Assembly (NCBI GenBank): GCA_937871985.1 | Contig: CALMPB010000255.1 | Location: forward strand, 1 to 28,544 | Reading direction: 5' to 3' | Source: an uncultured Burkholderiaceae bacterium | GTDB lineage: Bacteria > Pseudomonadota > Gammaproteobacteria > Burkholderiales > Burkholderiaceae | Length of the DNA: 28,544 nt | Shown: one piece after another, positions 1 to 6,112 of the stretch | Numbering within the stretch: position 1 is the first letter of the stretch | Layout: the number at the start of each line of letters is the position of its first letter | The notes under the pieces: model-generated | Seen by the model: only the letters and a program-made list of their open reading frames with translations | Told to the model about the DNA's origin: nothing | Databases searched by the model: none | Translations under genes and position numbers: made by a program

Positions 1-2
1 CG

Positions 3-350
3 GCCTACGGCCTGGGCAGCACGACCTGGGAAGTGATGTGGCGCGTGGTGCTGCCGTTCACCAAGTCGGGCGTCATCGGCGGCATCATGCTGGGCCTGGG
101 ACGCGCGCTGGGCGAAACCATGGCGGTGACGTTCGTCATCGGCAACGCCTTCAAATGGTCTGGCTCGCTGTTCTCGCCGGGCAACTCGATCGCCTCGGCG
201 TTGGCCAACGAATTCAATGAAGCGGGCGGCATCCAGAAGTCGGCGCTGCTGGAATTGGGCCTGATCCTGTTCCTCATCACCACCATCGTGCTGGCGCTCG
301 CCAAGATGCTGCTGGTCCGCCTGTCGGCCAATGAAGGCAAGCGTAGCTGA
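3..350 (+). CDS. pstC: PstC, phosphate ABC transporter permease (3' part)
   Basis: This is the C-terminal 115 residues of the inner-membrane permease PstC, which pairs with PstA to carry phosphate across the membrane using PstB ATP hydrolysis. The window opens inside the cytoplasmic EAA loop that docks on the ATPase ([15 protein letters not shown]). It continues with [12 protein letters not shown], typical of PstC, and a final membrane helix near [18 protein letters not shown]. The stop TGA is at 348-350 and pstA starts 24 bases later. The gene is cut only by the window edge; nothing suggests it is broken. PstC and PstA are paralogues, but the following complete gene is clearly PstA, so the assignment is firm. 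Confidence 0.95.
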   Translation, partial: AYGLGSTTWEVMWRVVLPFTKSGVIGGIMLGLGRALGETMAVTFVIGNAFKWSGSLFSPGNSIASALANEFNEAGGIQKSALLELGLILFLITTIVLALAKMLLVRLSANEGKRS

Positions 351-374
351 CCTGCGCCGCACAAGGAAAAGATC

Positions 375-1232
375 ATGGCTGCTGTCTCCGTACTCAATAT
401 GCAGAATGGCGTGTATCGCCGCCGTCGCGTGGTCAATCGCGTCATGCTGACCATCTCGCTGGGCACGCTGGTGTTTGGGCTGTTCTGGTTGTTCTGGATC
501 ATCCTGACCCTGCTGTTCAAGGGCGCGCCGGCGCTGTCCTTGACGCTCTTCACCGAGATCACGCCGCCGCCGGGGCAGGCCGGCGGCCTGGTCAACGCCA
601 TCTTCGGCAGCGTGATGATGGCCGGCGTGGGTACGCTGATCGGCACGCCGGTCGGCATCCTGGCCGGCACCTACCTGGCCGAATACGGCCAGCGCGGCTG
701 GCTGGCGCCAGCCACGCGCTTCCTGAACGACGTGCTGCTGTCGGCGCCGTCCATCATCATCGGCCTGTTCATCTACGCCGTGTACGTGGCACAGGTCGGG
801 CACTACTCGGGCTGGGCCGGCGCCATCGCGCTGTCGATCCTGGTGATCCCGGTGGTGGTGCGCACCACCGACAACATGCTGCTGCTGGTGCCCAACAGCC
901 TGCGCGAAGCCGCCGCGGCACTGGGTTGCCCCAAGTGGCGCATGATCACCCTGGTGTGCTATCGCGCCGCCAAGACCGGCATCATCACCGGCGTGCTGCT
1001 GGCGATTGCCCGCATCTCGGGCGAAACCGCGCCGCTGCTGTTCACCGCGCTGTCGAACCAGTTCATGTCGACCAACATGAACGGCCCGATGGCCAACCTG
1101 CCTGTCGTGATCTACCAATACGCCGCCAGCCCCTTCAAGGACTGGAACAACCTGGCCTGGGCCGGCGCCACCCTGATTACGCTGCTGGTGCTGGGCATCA
1201 ACATCATCGCCCGCAACATGTTCCGCAAGTAA
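375..1232 (+). CDS. pstA: PstA, phosphate ABC transporter permease
   Basis: A 285-residue inner-membrane permease, the partner of PstC in the high-affinity phosphate importer. It has about six hydrophobic segments; the first is around residues 27-50. The EAA loop [13 protein letters not shown] is followed by [12 protein letters not shown], characteristic of PstA. Length is normal for the family. The start ATG at 375 follows AAGGAAAA, a good ribosome binding site. It lies between pstC and pstB on the same strand, so it belongs to a pst operon normally induced by phosphate starvation through PhoB; the promoter lies outside the window. Confidence 0.97.
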   Translation: MAAVSVLNMQNGVYRRRRVVNRVMLTISLGTLVFGLFWLFWIILTLLFKGAPALSLTLFTEITPPPGQAGGLVNAIFGSVMMAGVGTLIGTPVGILAGTYLAEYGQRGWLAPATRFLNDVLLSAPSIIIGLFIYAVYVAQVGHYSGWAGAIALSILVIPVVVRTTDNMLLLVPNSLREAAAALGCPKWRMITLVCYRAAKTGIITGVLLAIARISGETAPLLFTALSNQFMSTNMNGPMANLPVVIYQYAASPFKDWNNLAWAGATLITLLVLGINIIARNMFRK

Positions 1233-1279
1233 AGATCGCTTTGCCGGCGCGTCCGCCGCGCCGGATCTAGGGAAACCAA

Positions 1280-2056
1280 ATGGAAAACACCGCTACCGCC
1301 GTCAAGAACAAGATCGAGGTCAAGAACCTGAACTTCTACTACGGCAAGTTCCATGCGATCCGCAATGTGAACATGTCGATCCAGGAGAAGAAGGTCACCG
1401 CCTTCATCGGCCCGTCGGGCTGCGGCAAGTCGACGCTGCTGCGCACCTTCAACCGCATGTTCGAGCTGTACCCGGGCCAGCGTGCCGAGGGCGAGATCAT
1501 CCTGGACGGCGAGAACCTGCTGACCGCCAAGACGGACATCTCGCTGATCCGCGCCAAGGTCGGCATGGTGTTCCAGAAGCCCACGCCGTTCCCCATGAGC
1601 ATCTACGACAACATCGCCTTCGGCGTGCGCCTGTTCGAGCGCCTGTCCAAGGGCGAGATGGACGAGCGCGTGGAATGGGCGCTGAGCAAGGCCGCGCTCT
1701 GGAACGAAGTGAAGGACAAGCTGAACCAGAGCGGCAACAGCCTGTCGGGCGGCCAGCAACAGCGCCTGTGCATCGCGCGCGGCGTGGCCATCAAGCCGGA
1801 AGTGCTGCTGCTGGACGAGCCGTGTTCGGCGCTGGATCCGATCTCGACCGCCAAGATCGAGGAACTGATCGCCGAACTGAAGAACGACTACACCGTCGTC
1901 ATCGTGACCCACAACATGCAGCAGGCCGCCCGCTGTTCGGACTTCACGGCCTACATGTACCTGGGCGAGTTGATGGAGTTCGGCCAGACCGACCAGATCT
2001 TCGTGAAGCCGTCGCGCAAGGAAACCGAGGACTACATCACCGGCCGTTTCGGCTGA
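1280..2056 (+). CDS. pstB: PstB, phosphate ABC transporter ATPase
   Basis: A 258-residue ATP-binding subunit that powers the PstCA permease. Visible motifs are Walker [10 protein letters not shown] (residues 44-52), the Q-loop region [12 protein letters not shown], the ABC signature [13 protein letters not shown], Walker [14 protein letters not shown] and the H-loop VTHNMQQA. Length is typical. The start follows AGGGAAACCAA, a usable ribosome binding site. No phoU follows on this strand. The region downstream is instead a degraded transporter fragment and a tRNA, so the operon probably ends here, or phoU lies elsewhere. Confidence 0.98.
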   Translation: MENTATAVKNKIEVKNLNFYYGKFHAIRNVNMSIQEKKVTAFIGPSGCGKSTLLRTFNRMFELYPGQRAEGEIILDGENLLTAKTDISLIRAKVGMVFQKPTPFPMSIYDNIAFGVRLFERLSKGEMDERVEWALSKAALWNEVKDKLNQSGNSLSGGQQQRLCIARGVAIKPEVLLLDEPCSALDPISTAKIEELIAELKNDYTVVIVTHNMQQAARCSDFTAYMYLGELMEFGQTDQIFVKPSRKETEDYITGRFG

Positions 2057-2327
2057 TCGCGCCGCGGAATAAGGACCACGAACAACGCCGCCAGTACCGC
2101 CGCGCACGAGAACGCGATGAAGTTCCTGGCCAGCGCATAGCTGCCCAGCATGCCCAGTTCGAGCGACGTCAGGTTCCAGCTCTTGTCGTCAGCCAGGGCG
2201 GGCAGCACCGCGCCCATGACGCCGACGTCATAGCCCTTGACAGGATGGTCAGCCAGCAGACGAACAGCACGGTATAAGTGGTGCGCGCGGGCGCGGCCCA
2301 GGCGGACGGAGTAGCGGCATGTGCCAT
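2032..2327 (-). pseudogene. MFS transporter remnant (frameshifted, internally deleted)
   Basis: On the minus strand an ATG at 2327 opens a frame reading TTYTVLFVCWLTIL, the first helix of an aromatic-acid/H+ symporter-type MFS protein. The match then moves to another frame with GYDVGVMGAVLPALADDKSW, the typical MFS motif after helix 1. It continues as LELGMLGSYALA and then jumps straight to NFIAFSCAAVLAALFVVLIP, which looks like the last membrane helix. The middle of a roughly 430-residue protein is therefore missing and the N-terminal part is out of frame. Its end overlaps the 3' end of pstB. This is a dead gene on the chromosome side of the tRNA. Family naming is from motif recognition only. 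Confidence 0.75.
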
Positions 2328-2480
2328 GGAATTCCCGATGAATGTCGTTATGGTCTTTGCGTCCTCGCGGGATGCAAATTAATTTATGCTTCAAATATAT
2401 AGGCGTCAATCAGAGGAGCGCCGGGCGGTGTCGGCGTCCGAGTCTCGGCCGCTTCCGTGCGGCGGGAGCCCGGTATCTGG

Positions 2481-2486
2481 TATAGT
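2481..2486 (+). promoter_or_regulatory. Possible -10 box of the tRNA-Pro gene
   Basis: TATAGT ends 9 bases before the tRNA 5' end, with a GC-rich stretch between, as in many stable-RNA promoters. No good -35 box is visible at the usual distance, so support is weak. Confidence 0.3.
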
Positions 2487-2495
2487 TGCGTCCCT

Positions 2496-2572
2496 CGGGG
2501 CGTAGCGCAGCCTGGTAGCGCATCTGCTTTGGGAGCAGAGGGTCGTGAGTTCGAATCCCACCGCCCCGACCA
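2496..2572 (+). tRNA. tRNA-Pro (anticodon TGG)
   Basis: A complete 77-base tRNA with encoded CCA end. The acceptor arms CGGGGCG and CGCCCCG pair. The anticodon stem TCTGC/GCAGA encloses the loop TTTGGGA, giving anticodon TGG (2530-2532). The T arm contains GTTCGAATC. The 3' end of a tRNA gene is a favourite target of tyrosine integrases, and all sequence beyond it is mobile-element-like, so this is the probable attachment site. The tRNA is intact, so the element must restore its 3' end or insert just after it. Confidence 0.97.
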
Positions 2573-2581
2573 ATAAAATCA

Positions 2582-2618
2582 AAGGGTTAGCTCAATGTTG
2601 TTGAGCTAACCCTTTTTC
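2582..2618 (+). terminator. Rho-independent terminator after tRNA-Pro
   Basis: A perfect 14-bp stem (AAGGGTTAGCTCAA with its complement) closes a 5-base loop TGTTG and runs into a T-tract. It begins 10 bases after the tRNA and should end tRNA transcription, shielding the element from read-through. Confidence 0.93.
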
Positions 2619-2623
2619 TTTGC

Positions 2624-2660
2624 TTGGCTTATGGGACAACATATGGGACAACAAAGCCAA
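2624..2660. repeat. Tandem 12-bp repeats within an inverted repeat, probable integrase arm sites
   Basis: ATGGGACAACAT (2631-2642) is followed directly by ATGGGACAACAA (2643-2654). The pair is flanked by TTGGCTT (2624-2630) and its complement AAGCCAA (2654-2660). Directly repeated decamers just inside a tRNA-adjacent boundary are typical arm-type binding sites of tyrosine recombinases. The integrase gene is not in the window, so the role is inferred from position and form. Confidence 0.55.
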
Positions 2661-2791
2661 AGCTGAGTGGAGCCGCAATTCAGACGCGCTCCAGGCGCGA
2701 CGTTGTGCCACCTAGGAGACTCGCGCGGCGAAGCGTTTCGCTTGTTGCTGGAGATGGGCGCGAAAGGGCAGGGATGAAGGAATTCGACGAA

Positions 2792-2820
2792 AAAAAGCCG
2801 AGCATAGTGCTCGGCTTTTT
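2792..2820. terminator. Bidirectional terminator downstream of the AlpA-like gene
   Basis: GCCGAGCA (2797-2804), loop TAG, TGCTCGGC (2808-2815), with an A-run before and a T-run after. It can terminate on both strands. On the minus strand it would end the transcript of the AlpA-like gene; on the plus strand it blocks read-through from the host. Confidence 0.85.
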
Positions 2821-2912
2821 GTGCTGTTCGAAGAATGGTGCAGCTACGTCGGCTGGCTTCGAAAATACTGGGTGCCTACTGATCCGCTGATGCGCGCATC
2901 CAGACGCCGGGA

Positions 2913-3191
2913 CTATGCGTGCTGCACACTCCGGTTGTAGCTGAGGGGTCGTTCCCTGGGGGCGGCAGTGGTGCGGGCATTCTTTTGTTCGCGGACCCAC
3001 GCCTGGACCTCCGATGCGGGCCATCGCGATGCGCGCCCCACCTTCGCAGGCGCCGGGAACGTCCCGTCCTTGATTCCCTCGTAAATCTTGGTCTTTTTGA
3101 TGCCCGTGGCCTTGATGACCGCAGGCAATTCTAGAAGTTGCTCGCTCGGTTCCTGAGCGAATTCGTTGGTGTCGATCTCGCGCGCATCCAT
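2913..3191 (-). CDS. AlpA-family helix-turn-helix regulator / excisionase-like
   Basis: A 92-residue protein whose centre is the AlpA DNA-binding domain: LPAVIKATGIKKTKIYEGIKDGTFPAPAKVGRASRWPASEVQAWV (quoted in pieces: helix-turn-helix ATGIKKTKIYEGIKDG, wing KVGRASRWP, last helix EVQAWV).  Proteins of this family act as transcription activators of integrase genes or as recombination directionality factors in phages and ICEs. The N-terminal 18 residues are acidic and probably disordered. ATG at 3191 follows AAAGGAC. It has its own promoter (3287-3315, minus) and a terminator downstream, so it is a single-gene unit at the element's left end. The exact role, excision or gene activation, cannot be told without the integrase. 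Confidence 0.85.
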   Translation of the reverse strand: MDAREIDTNEFAQEPSEQLLELPAVIKATGIKKTKIYEGIKDGTFPAPAKVGRASRWPASEVQAWVREQKNARTTAAPRERPLSYNRSVQHA

Positions 3192-3286
3192 ATGCCGTCC
3201 TTTGCTTCTGCCCGAGGTAAGAGAGGCGAGTTCGTCGCCTCCGACGCGGCGACGTGTGGCGTCGACCCGGCTAGTAGGTTGGCATA

Positions 3287-3315
3287 AAGATAAGTGTTGC
3301 TTTATTAAGTGTCAA
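3287..3315 (-). promoter_or_regulatory. Sigma-70 promoter of the AlpA-like gene with repeated operator-like motif
   Basis: On the minus strand TTGACA (3315-3310) and TATCTT (3292-3287) are separated by 17 bases. Copies of AAGTGTTG on the plus strand at 3292-3299 and 3314-3321, and the variant AAGTGTCA at 3307-3314, overlap both boxes, suggesting a repressor or autoregulator site. Confidence 0.7.
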
Positions 3316-3336
3316 GTGTTGATTAAATTTCGGAGG

Positions 3337-4068
3337 TCATGCGAGTCGCTCGGCCCAGGTGAAAGGAACGCGTGCGACCACCTGAACGAAATCATCAAGG
3401 TCCTGAACTGGCACATCGATCGGGGCGACCTTTGTGCTCTCGGTAGATAGCCGAAGCCCCCCGCCTGGAAGACGTTGGACGAAGCGAAGGTCAACCTGCT
3501 CTCCCTGCCGGATGAGATACAGGCCGTCCGCATTGACTTCCTTCACATCGCTTTGCACGAACGCGATATCGCCCTGACGGAACGTAGGTTCCATGAACGC
3601 CCCTTCTATGTACACAAACCCCACATTAGTTAGGTTCGCGTCCAGAGGAAGGCGACCGTTGAGCCAGGCCCGGCTAACCCGCAGGTGTCGGATTGCGCAT
3701 GCCGTTGGCGCCAACATAGTTCCGTAATTCAGCCGCGCTCCAAGGAAAGGAATGTCGATGGTCTCTGCGTCCGATCCCGCGAGGGCCGAAAGGTCAGTAG
3801 GGGCGGCGACGGGAATCTCGGGAGAGAGCCAATAAGCGATGGAGGTACCAAAGACTTGGGCTAGAGCCACCGCATGTTCGCGGTCGAACCGGCCATTGTT
3901 TCTCCATCCGTAGACGGCAGGCGTGCTGACGCCTAGCCGTTCGGCTAATGCGGCGGCTGAGACGCCATTCGACTGCATCTGAAAATCCAGCTTTGCGACA
4001 AAGTCGCGTTGCATCTGTGACAGCTGCGGAGACGTGGAGCCTTCAGGCCTCTTTGTCTTTTGTGTCAT
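3337..4068 (-). CDS. LexA/CI-like repressor with S24 fold lacking the catalytic dyad
   Basis: A 243-residue element repressor. An XRE-type helix-turn-helix covers about residues 35-65 (ALAERLGVSTPAVYGWRNNG). A C-terminal S24 peptidase-like dimerisation domain covers about 105-240, with MEPTFRQGDIAFVQ and VDLRFVQRLPGGG. In active members the motif is GDSMEP with a nucleophilic Ser and a Lys in the VKRLQRLPGG strand. Here these positions are Phe158 (GAFMEP) and Arg195. An Ala97-Gly98 pair lies in the linker. It should bind DNA and dimerise but not cut itself in an SOS response. ATG at 4068 follows GGAAGG. It is divergent from the gene at 4135, as in a cI/cro pair, and probably controls the replication genes. 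Confidence 0.88.
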   Translation of the reverse strand: MTQKTKRPEGSTSPQLSQMQRDFVAKLDFQMQSNGVSAAALAERLGVSTPAVYGWRNNGRFDREHAVALAQVFGTSIAYWLSPEIPVAAPTDLSALAGSDAETIDIPFLGARLNYGTMLAPTACAIRHLRVSRAWLNGRLPLDANLTNVGFVYIEGAFMEPTFRQGDIAFVQSDVKEVNADGLYLIRQGEQVDLRFVQRLPGGGLRLSTESTKVAPIDVPVQDLDDFVQVVARVPFTWAERLA

Positions 4069-4073
4069 CGGGG

Positions 4074-4102
4074 TTTACCTTCCATAAAGTATCGCTTAAT
4101 AT
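4074..4102 (+). promoter_or_regulatory. Promoter for the replication module
   Basis: TTTACC (4074-4079) and TAATAT (4097-4102) are 17 bases apart, placing transcription start near 4109. It lies in the 66-base gap between the divergent repressor and the gene at 4135, the natural place for repressor operators. This position also argues against an upstream ATG at 4060 as translation start. Confidence 0.6.
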
Positions 4103-4134
4103 TCGCAAACCTTTACTTAACCGAATTCGCGCCC

Positions 4135-4497
4135 ATGGCTACTTCCAATAAGCTCGCGACCTCGACAAGAGCAACAATAGTCGAAGCCGACCGAATCAAC
4201 TCTTCCGTCGCTATCGGCGGGCGGACGGCTGGCATAGTCGCAGCGCTGGCGCGGCTTGCTGAGGTAACCCCGCCCCAATCCAGCCTTTGGTTAAAGGGGG
4301 ACACGGCGATGCCTCTTCGGCGAGGCATTTTAGTGGAGATAAATAGCGAGAGTCGCGTTTCTTTGGAGGGGCTCATTCAGGAAGGCCTCATCTCAGAGCG
4401 AGACGCGCTCATCGTCCGATACATTCAAAACCCGGCTGAGTTCGCCGGCGCGGAGCGACGAGCCGCGCTACTCGACGCGCTGCGTGCTCGCCCATGA
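4135..4497 (+). CDS. Hypothetical protein divergent from the repressor (Cro/CII position)
   Basis: A 120-residue protein I do not recognise. ATG 4135 is chosen because the predicted promoter would start RNA near 4109, and because the upstream extension to 4060 would overlap the repressor's start. No strong ribosome binding site precedes it. The C-terminal part, ERDALIVRYIQNPAEFAGAE and then RRAALLDALRAR, is helical and charged; the middle, LWLKGDTAMPLRRG, is basic. No membrane segment or signal peptide is seen. Position directly across from the repressor and ahead of replication genes suggests an early regulator comparable to phage Cro or CII, but no helix-turn-helix is clear enough to claim one. 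Confidence 0.65.
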   Translation: MATSNKLATSTRATIVEADRINSSVAIGGRTAGIVAALARLAEVTPPQSSLWLKGDTAMPLRRGILVEINSESRVSLEGLIQEGLISERDALIVRYIQNPAEFAGAERRAALLDALRARP

Positions 4498-4550
4498 AAT
4501 GCCATCTTCTGCAATCCGTGCCGCTCAATGTCTGACCGGACAAGACTGCG

Positions 4551-5357
4551 ATGCACTTCTACCCCCATAACATCGGCGACCACGTCAAGGACACGCGGCA
4601 CCTGACTCTTTTGGAAGAAGGGGCGTACCGCCGTTTGCTTGACCACTACTACACCATCGAGAAGGCGCTGCCTTTAGACGAGGCCGACCTCTGCCGCAAA
4701 CTGCTCGCGCGGAGTGACGACGAGCGCAAGGCCGTGGGTGTGGTGCTGAGGGAGTTTTTCGTTCAGACGGAAAGCGGGTGGTGGCATAAGCGCTGCGAGG
4801 AAGAGATCGCCGCGGGCAATAAGCGGCGACAGCAGTCCCGCGAGAACGGGAAAAAGGGTGGCCGTCCGCGAAAGTCGGTGCCGCCTCAGGAGCTACCTGG
4901 AGGCGACGGAAGACCCGATACGGGAAACCCGGACGAAACCCAGCGGGTTATTGGCGGGTTAGCGCTAGGTTCCGGCTCTCGTCCGGGCGATGGCTTGGAA
5001 TCTGCGCAGGTTGAGGGACTGCCGCCGTGCCCCCACGAGCGGCTCGTAGAGATTTATCACGACCGAATGCCCCTCAACCCCAGGATCAAAGTGCTTGATG
5101 ACAGTCGCCGAAAGCTCCTCGCAGCACGCTGGAAGCAGGCTGCGAGGCTGGACGTGCCTCCGTTTGGCTATCACACAATGCAGCAGGGCCTGGACGCATG
5201 GCACACATTCTTCGAGATATGCAGCGAGTCCGATTTCTTGACGGGGCAGGCGCCACCGTCAGATCCGGGACGACCACCATTCGTCGCCAGTCTGGACTTT
5301 CTCATCTCCCCCGACGGATTTCGGAAGTGCGTCGAAAACCACTATCACCGCGAGTAG
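4551..5357 (+). CDS. DUF1376 (YdaU-like) phage-type replication protein
   Basis: A 268-residue protein. The N-terminal domain (residues 1-95) is DUF1376: it starts MHFYPHNIGDHVKDT, then LTLLEEGAYRRLLDHYY and WWHKRCEEEI. A basic stretch follows (GKKGGRPRK), then a flexible Gly/Pro linker. The C-terminal helical domain holds RRKLLAARWKQA and LDFLISPDGFRKCVENHY, a tail seen in many phage replisome organisers. In phages this family lies directly before dnaC or dnaB genes, as here, and is taken to act in origin recognition and helicase recruitment; that role is known only loosely for the family. The linker DNA carries an iteron-like array (4924-4961). No strong ribosome binding site precedes ATG 4551. 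Confidence 0.85.
   Translation: MHFYPHNIGDHVKDTRHLTLLEEGAYRRLLDHYYTIEKALPLDEADLCRKLLARSDDERKAVGVVLREFFVQTESGWWHKRCEEEIAAGNKRRQQSRENGKKGGRPRKSVPPQELPGGDGRPDTGNPDETQRVIGGLALGSGSRPGDGLESAQVEGLPPCPHERLVEIYHDRMPLNPRIKVLDDSRRKLLAARWKQAARLDVPPFGYHTMQQGLDAWHTFFEICSESDFLTGQAPPSDPGRPPFVASLDFLISPDGFRKCVENHYHRE
4924..4961. repeat. Dyad-symmetric iteron-like array within the replication gene
   Basis: GAAACCC occurs at 4924-4930 and 4935-4941, and GCGGGTTA at 4943-4950 and 4954-4961; each pair is spaced 11 bases. AACCC and GGGTT are complementary, so the four blocks form a dyad centred at 4943, on one face of the helix. It lies in the part encoding the linker between the two protein domains. Lambda gene O places its origin iterons in the same way. 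Origin function here is inferred. Confidence 0.45.
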
Positions 5358-5489
5358 ATTTTACAAAACGGCGCAAAATTTGTTACGACGGAAATGTTTG
5401 GCCACGAAGTTACACACATAGCAAGAAATAATTACGAAACTTTGTCACCTTCTGCAATAAAGCAGCGGGTCAGCAAAGGAGATCAAGTG
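5358..5489. other. AT-rich spacer before the helicase loader gene
   Basis: About 130 bases clearly richer in A+T than the flanking genes, with TTACGA at 5381 and again near 5434. The open frame runs through it but has no protein-like character before ATG 5490. It could be an unwinding element downstream of the iteron-like array, or a spacer; no good promoter is seen. Confidence 0.35.
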
Positions 5490-6101
5490 ATGTTGTCTAA
5501 CGAGCTGCGGCGCCTGTTGTTTCAGGGTGAAAGTGGCCAGAAGCACGATGCAGAGCCGCTCCCATGCCTATCCGGCGACGAGGTGCTGGCGAAGGCGCAC
5601 GTACCCACAAGGTACAAGTCTTGCACCTTCGATACCTTTCACGCGTACAGCGAAGAACATAAAGCGAGAAAACTGGCTTGCGAGAGTTACAGCAAGCATT
5701 TCAACGTCGCGCGCTACGACGGCGTTTCCATGGTGTTGGGGGGGCCTCTGAAGGGCAAAACGCACCTGGCGACGGCGATGCTGTTTGCGGTTATCGCAAG
5801 CGGTAGCACCGGCCGGCTTATACGCGCCCGTCGGGCTATCGCTGCCGTCGTCGAGTACGGGGAGGATGCCCTCGCCGAGCTAGCCAATCCCGACCTACTC
5901 GTGTTGGATGGGCTGCTCTCGCACCCCTGGGATGAGGCGGGTCGACATGCGATCTTTGAACTCATCGAACGCCGCTTCGAAGAGGTAAAGCCCACAGTCA
6001 TCACCACTCACCTTAGAAAAGCCACTTTTTTGCGTGCCGTCGGCGATCGTATTGCGTCGCGGCTGCGTGAGAACGGCGGCAAGTTTGTTTCGTTCGAGTA
6101 G
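5490..6101 (+). CDS. DnaC/IstB-like helicase loader ATPase
   Basis: A 203-residue AAA+ protein expected to load the following DnaB-type helicase. ATG 5490 is chosen because AAAGGAG (5475-5481) sits 8 bases ahead; the frame is open further upstream to 5394 without a comparable site. Walker A is GGPLKGKTH (84-92). Walker B is LLVLDG (136-141), where the usual catalytic Glu after Asp is replaced by Gly. Near the end VGDRIASRLRENGGKFVSFE matches the DnaC/IstB sensor-2/arginine region. It lacks the longer N-terminal helicase-binding domain of E. coli DnaC, or has a very divergent one (residues 1-45). It is 11 bases from the helicase gene, so the two are surely co-transcribed. Confidence 0.87.
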   Translation: MLSNELRRLLFQGESGQKHDAEPLPCLSGDEVLAKAHVPTRYKSCTFDTFHAYSEEHKARKLACESYSKHFNVARYDGVSMVLGGPLKGKTHLATAMLFAVIASGSTGRLIRARRAIAAVVEYGEDALAELANPDLLVLDGLLSHPWDEAGRHAIFELIERRFEEVKPTVITTHLRKATFLRAVGDRIASRLRENGGKFVSFE

Positions 6102-6112
6102 TTCCAGAAGAA

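Larger units (their letters stand above)
2573..2912. other. Gene-free left end of the element (probable attL side)
   Basis: These 340 bases between the tRNA and the first element gene hold a terminator (2582-2618), direct repeats in an inverted-repeat frame (2624-2660) and a bidirectional terminator (2792-2820). Small open frames here on both strands have no recognisable protein character. Between 2661 and 2791, and between 2821 and 2912, I see nothing interpretable. Confidence 0.6.

Noticed and set aside
5..670. A 221-codon antisense frame across pstC/pstA
   Set aside because: Low-complexity Pro/Ser/Met composition, opposite two well-supported permease genes.
1112..2107. A 331-codon open frame antisense to pstA/pstB
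   Set aside because: It mirrors high-GC pst codons, is rich in Arg/His/Leu without domain pattern, and lies opposite genes that are certain.
2624..2890. An 88-codon plus-strand frame in the left-end gap
   Set aside because: It contains the repeat pair and a terminator hairpin, has no ribosome site and no protein-like composition.
5394..5489. Upstream start for the helicase loader at 5394
   Set aside because: No ribosome site there, whereas AAAGGAG is ideally placed for ATG 5490; the upstream stretch is AT-rich spacer.
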